DNA of 55,916 nucleotides from Alphaproteobacteria bacterium (GTDB lineage: Bacteria > Pseudomonadota > Alphaproteobacteria > ATCC43930 > CGMCC-115725), in contig JAFAYW010000271.1 of the NCBI GenBank assembly GCA_019240125.1, positions 1 through 55,916 on the forward strand, given 5' to 3'. A program made the translations under genes and the position numbers. Shown here piece by piece: positions 54,895 through 55,916 of this stretch (position 1 is the first letter of the stretch; each line of letters begins with the position of its first letter). The notes under the pieces are model-generated. The model saw only the letters and a program-made list of their open reading frames with translations. It had not been told where the DNA came from and did no database searches.

Positions 54895-55916
54895 ATGAAT
54901 TTCTGGACAGATCAGCAACTGGCGTCGATCGACCGGATGCTAAACCCGCGCTCGATCGCGATCGTCGGCGCGACGCCGCGGATGCAGTATGGCGGCCGGT
55001 TTCTCGCGGCGGCGCTCAAGGCCAAGGCGCGTGTCAACGTCTACGCCGTCAACCCCCGCTACGACGAGATCATGGGGGAGAGATCCTACAAGAGCGTCAC
55101 CGACCTGCCCGATTCCCCTGACACGGTCGCCGTTGTGGTGCGCTATGACCAGGTGCTCGATGTCCTCAAGGAGAGCCACGCCAAGGGCGCCAAATCGGCG
55201 ATCGTGATTTCCGCCGGCTTTTCCGAACGCGGCGAAGGCGACCGGCGCGATCTGCAGGGCGAGTTGGGCGAATTCGCCCGCGCTTCGGGGATGCGGATCA
55301 GCGGCCCCAATTGCCTCGGCCTCGCGAATGTCAAACACGACATCTGGGCCACTGCGTCGTCGCGCGGGGCGGATGGGCTGTCCGGGCCGATCGGCCTGGT
55401 GTGCCAGAGCGGCGCCACCGCGTTCGGGCCGTTTCTGGTACGCGCGGTCGAGAACGGCATCGGCTTTAGCTACATCATCTCGACCGGCAACGAGGCCGAT
55501 CTCGACTTCACCGATTTCGCCCGCTACCTGCTCGACGACCCCGACACCAAGGTCATCGCCGGCTTTATCGAGGGCTTCAAGCGCGCCGACAAATTCCTCG
55601 AAGTCGCCAAGCTCGCGGCCGAGCGCGGCAAGCCGATCGTCCTGATCAAGATCGGCCGTTCGGCGCTCGGCGCGCGGGCGGCGCAATCGCACACCGCGGC
55701 GCTGACCGGCGAGGATGCCCGCTACGACGCGATCTTTGCCCAATACGGCGTGATCCGCGTCCAGGATTACGACGAGCTGATCGAGGTGTCGCACCTGCTG
55801 GCCCACACCCCCAAGCCCGCCGCGCCCGGTCTCGCGGTGGTATCGCATTCGGGCGGCATCAGCTCGCTGACCGCCGATATGTGCGGCCAGGCCGGGCTCG
55901 ATCTGCCGGTGCTCGG
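54895..55916 (+). CDS. NDP-forming acyl-CoA synthetase, N-terminal part (cut by window end)
   Basis: About 340 residues of an ADP/GDP-forming acyl-CoA ligase are visible. The CoA-binding Rossmann domain begins NPRSIAIVGATPRMQYGG; the succinyl-CoA-synthetase-like domain has SGPNCLGLAN and VCQSGATAFG; the phospho-histidine segment AAQSHTAALTGED is present. The ATP-grasp C-terminal half lies beyond the right edge. The ATG at 54895 has GAGGGGG 4-10 nt upstream. Substrate (acetate, pimelate or other acid) unknown. Confidence 0.92.
   Translation, partial: MNFWTDQQLASIDRMLNPRSIAIVGATPRMQYGGRFLAAALKAKARVNVYAVNPRYDEIMGERSYKSVTDLPDSPDTVAVVVRYDQVLDVLKESHAKGAKSAIVISAGFSERGEGDRRDLQGELGEFARASGMRISGPNCLGLANVKHDIWATASSRGADGLSGPIGLVCQSGATAFGPFLVRAVENGIGFSYIISTGNEADLDFTDFARYLLDDPDTKVIAGFIEGFKRADKFLEVAKLAAERGKPIVLIKIGRSALGARAAQSHTAALTGEDARYDAIFAQYGVIRVQDYDELIEVSHLLAHTPKPAAPGLAVVSHSGGISSLTADMCGQAGLDLPVL

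Overview
This is a GC-rich bacterial chromosome segment, most likely from an alphaproteobacterium with Rhodospirillales-like affinity. The left edge carries the 5' end of a 16S rRNA gene whose opening resembles alphaproteobacterial 16S. The housekeeping block 15.1-20.6 kb (rpsA, cmk, aroA, a FYDLN-acid-domain gene and tRNA-Ala) is alphaproteobacterial in gene order. Species or genus cannot be set from reading alone.

Layout. (1) 0-2.1 kb: 16S 5' end (minus), then an M23 peptidoglycan peptidase. (2) 2.1-7.9 kb: a tightly coupled minus-strand operon for a TAXI-type solute-binding protein and a three-subunit molybdenum/iron-sulfur/membrane-anchor oxidoreductase of the SoeABC (cytoplasmic-facing sulfite dehydrogenase) type. 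(3) 8-11.6 kb: threonine aldolase, a bidirectional terminator, a Gly/Ser/Met repeat protein, a small orphan protein and a Crp/Fnr regulator. (4) 11.8-22.2 kb: mfd convergent with rpsA, cmk, a methyltransferase gene inserted on the opposite strand, aroA, the FYDLN gene, tRNA-Ala(GGC), a TauD-family dioxygenase and a second copy of the small orphan protein. (5) 22.4-29.5 kb: a modular GH16 glycanase with Ca-binding propeller repeats, a FixL-type membrane histidine kinase, a LuxR-type regulator with a degenerate receiver, and a FixJ-type response regulator. (6) 29.6-51.4 kb: a large exopolysaccharide locus in several transcription units. It holds a flippase, at least four glycosyltransferases, a GT-C-like membrane protein, an epimerase, a flavin oxidoreductase, a cupin protein, a methyltransferase, an ATP-grasp ligase paired with a beta-propeller glycan protein, a GH5 glycanase and an ExoF-like outer-membrane export protein. 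(7) 51.5-55.9 kb: a ClpP-like protein, nitroreductase, aldo/keto reductase, a DUF1080 protein and the start of an NDP-forming acyl-CoA synthetase cut by the window edge.

How it fits together (inference). Regions 5 and 6 look like one surface-glycan unit: enzymes to build, flip, export and decorate a polysaccharide, two glycanases (GH16, GH5) that could trim it, and a two-component module beside it that carries FixJ-box-like palindromes in its own intergenic regions. No Wzz/ExoP-type co-polymerase or tyrosine kinase and no priming sugar-phosphate transferase was recognised in the window, so the pathway must be completed elsewhere. The SoeABC-like operon and the TauD-like dioxygenase hint at sulfite or sulfonate use, but they are 13 kb apart and this link is weak.
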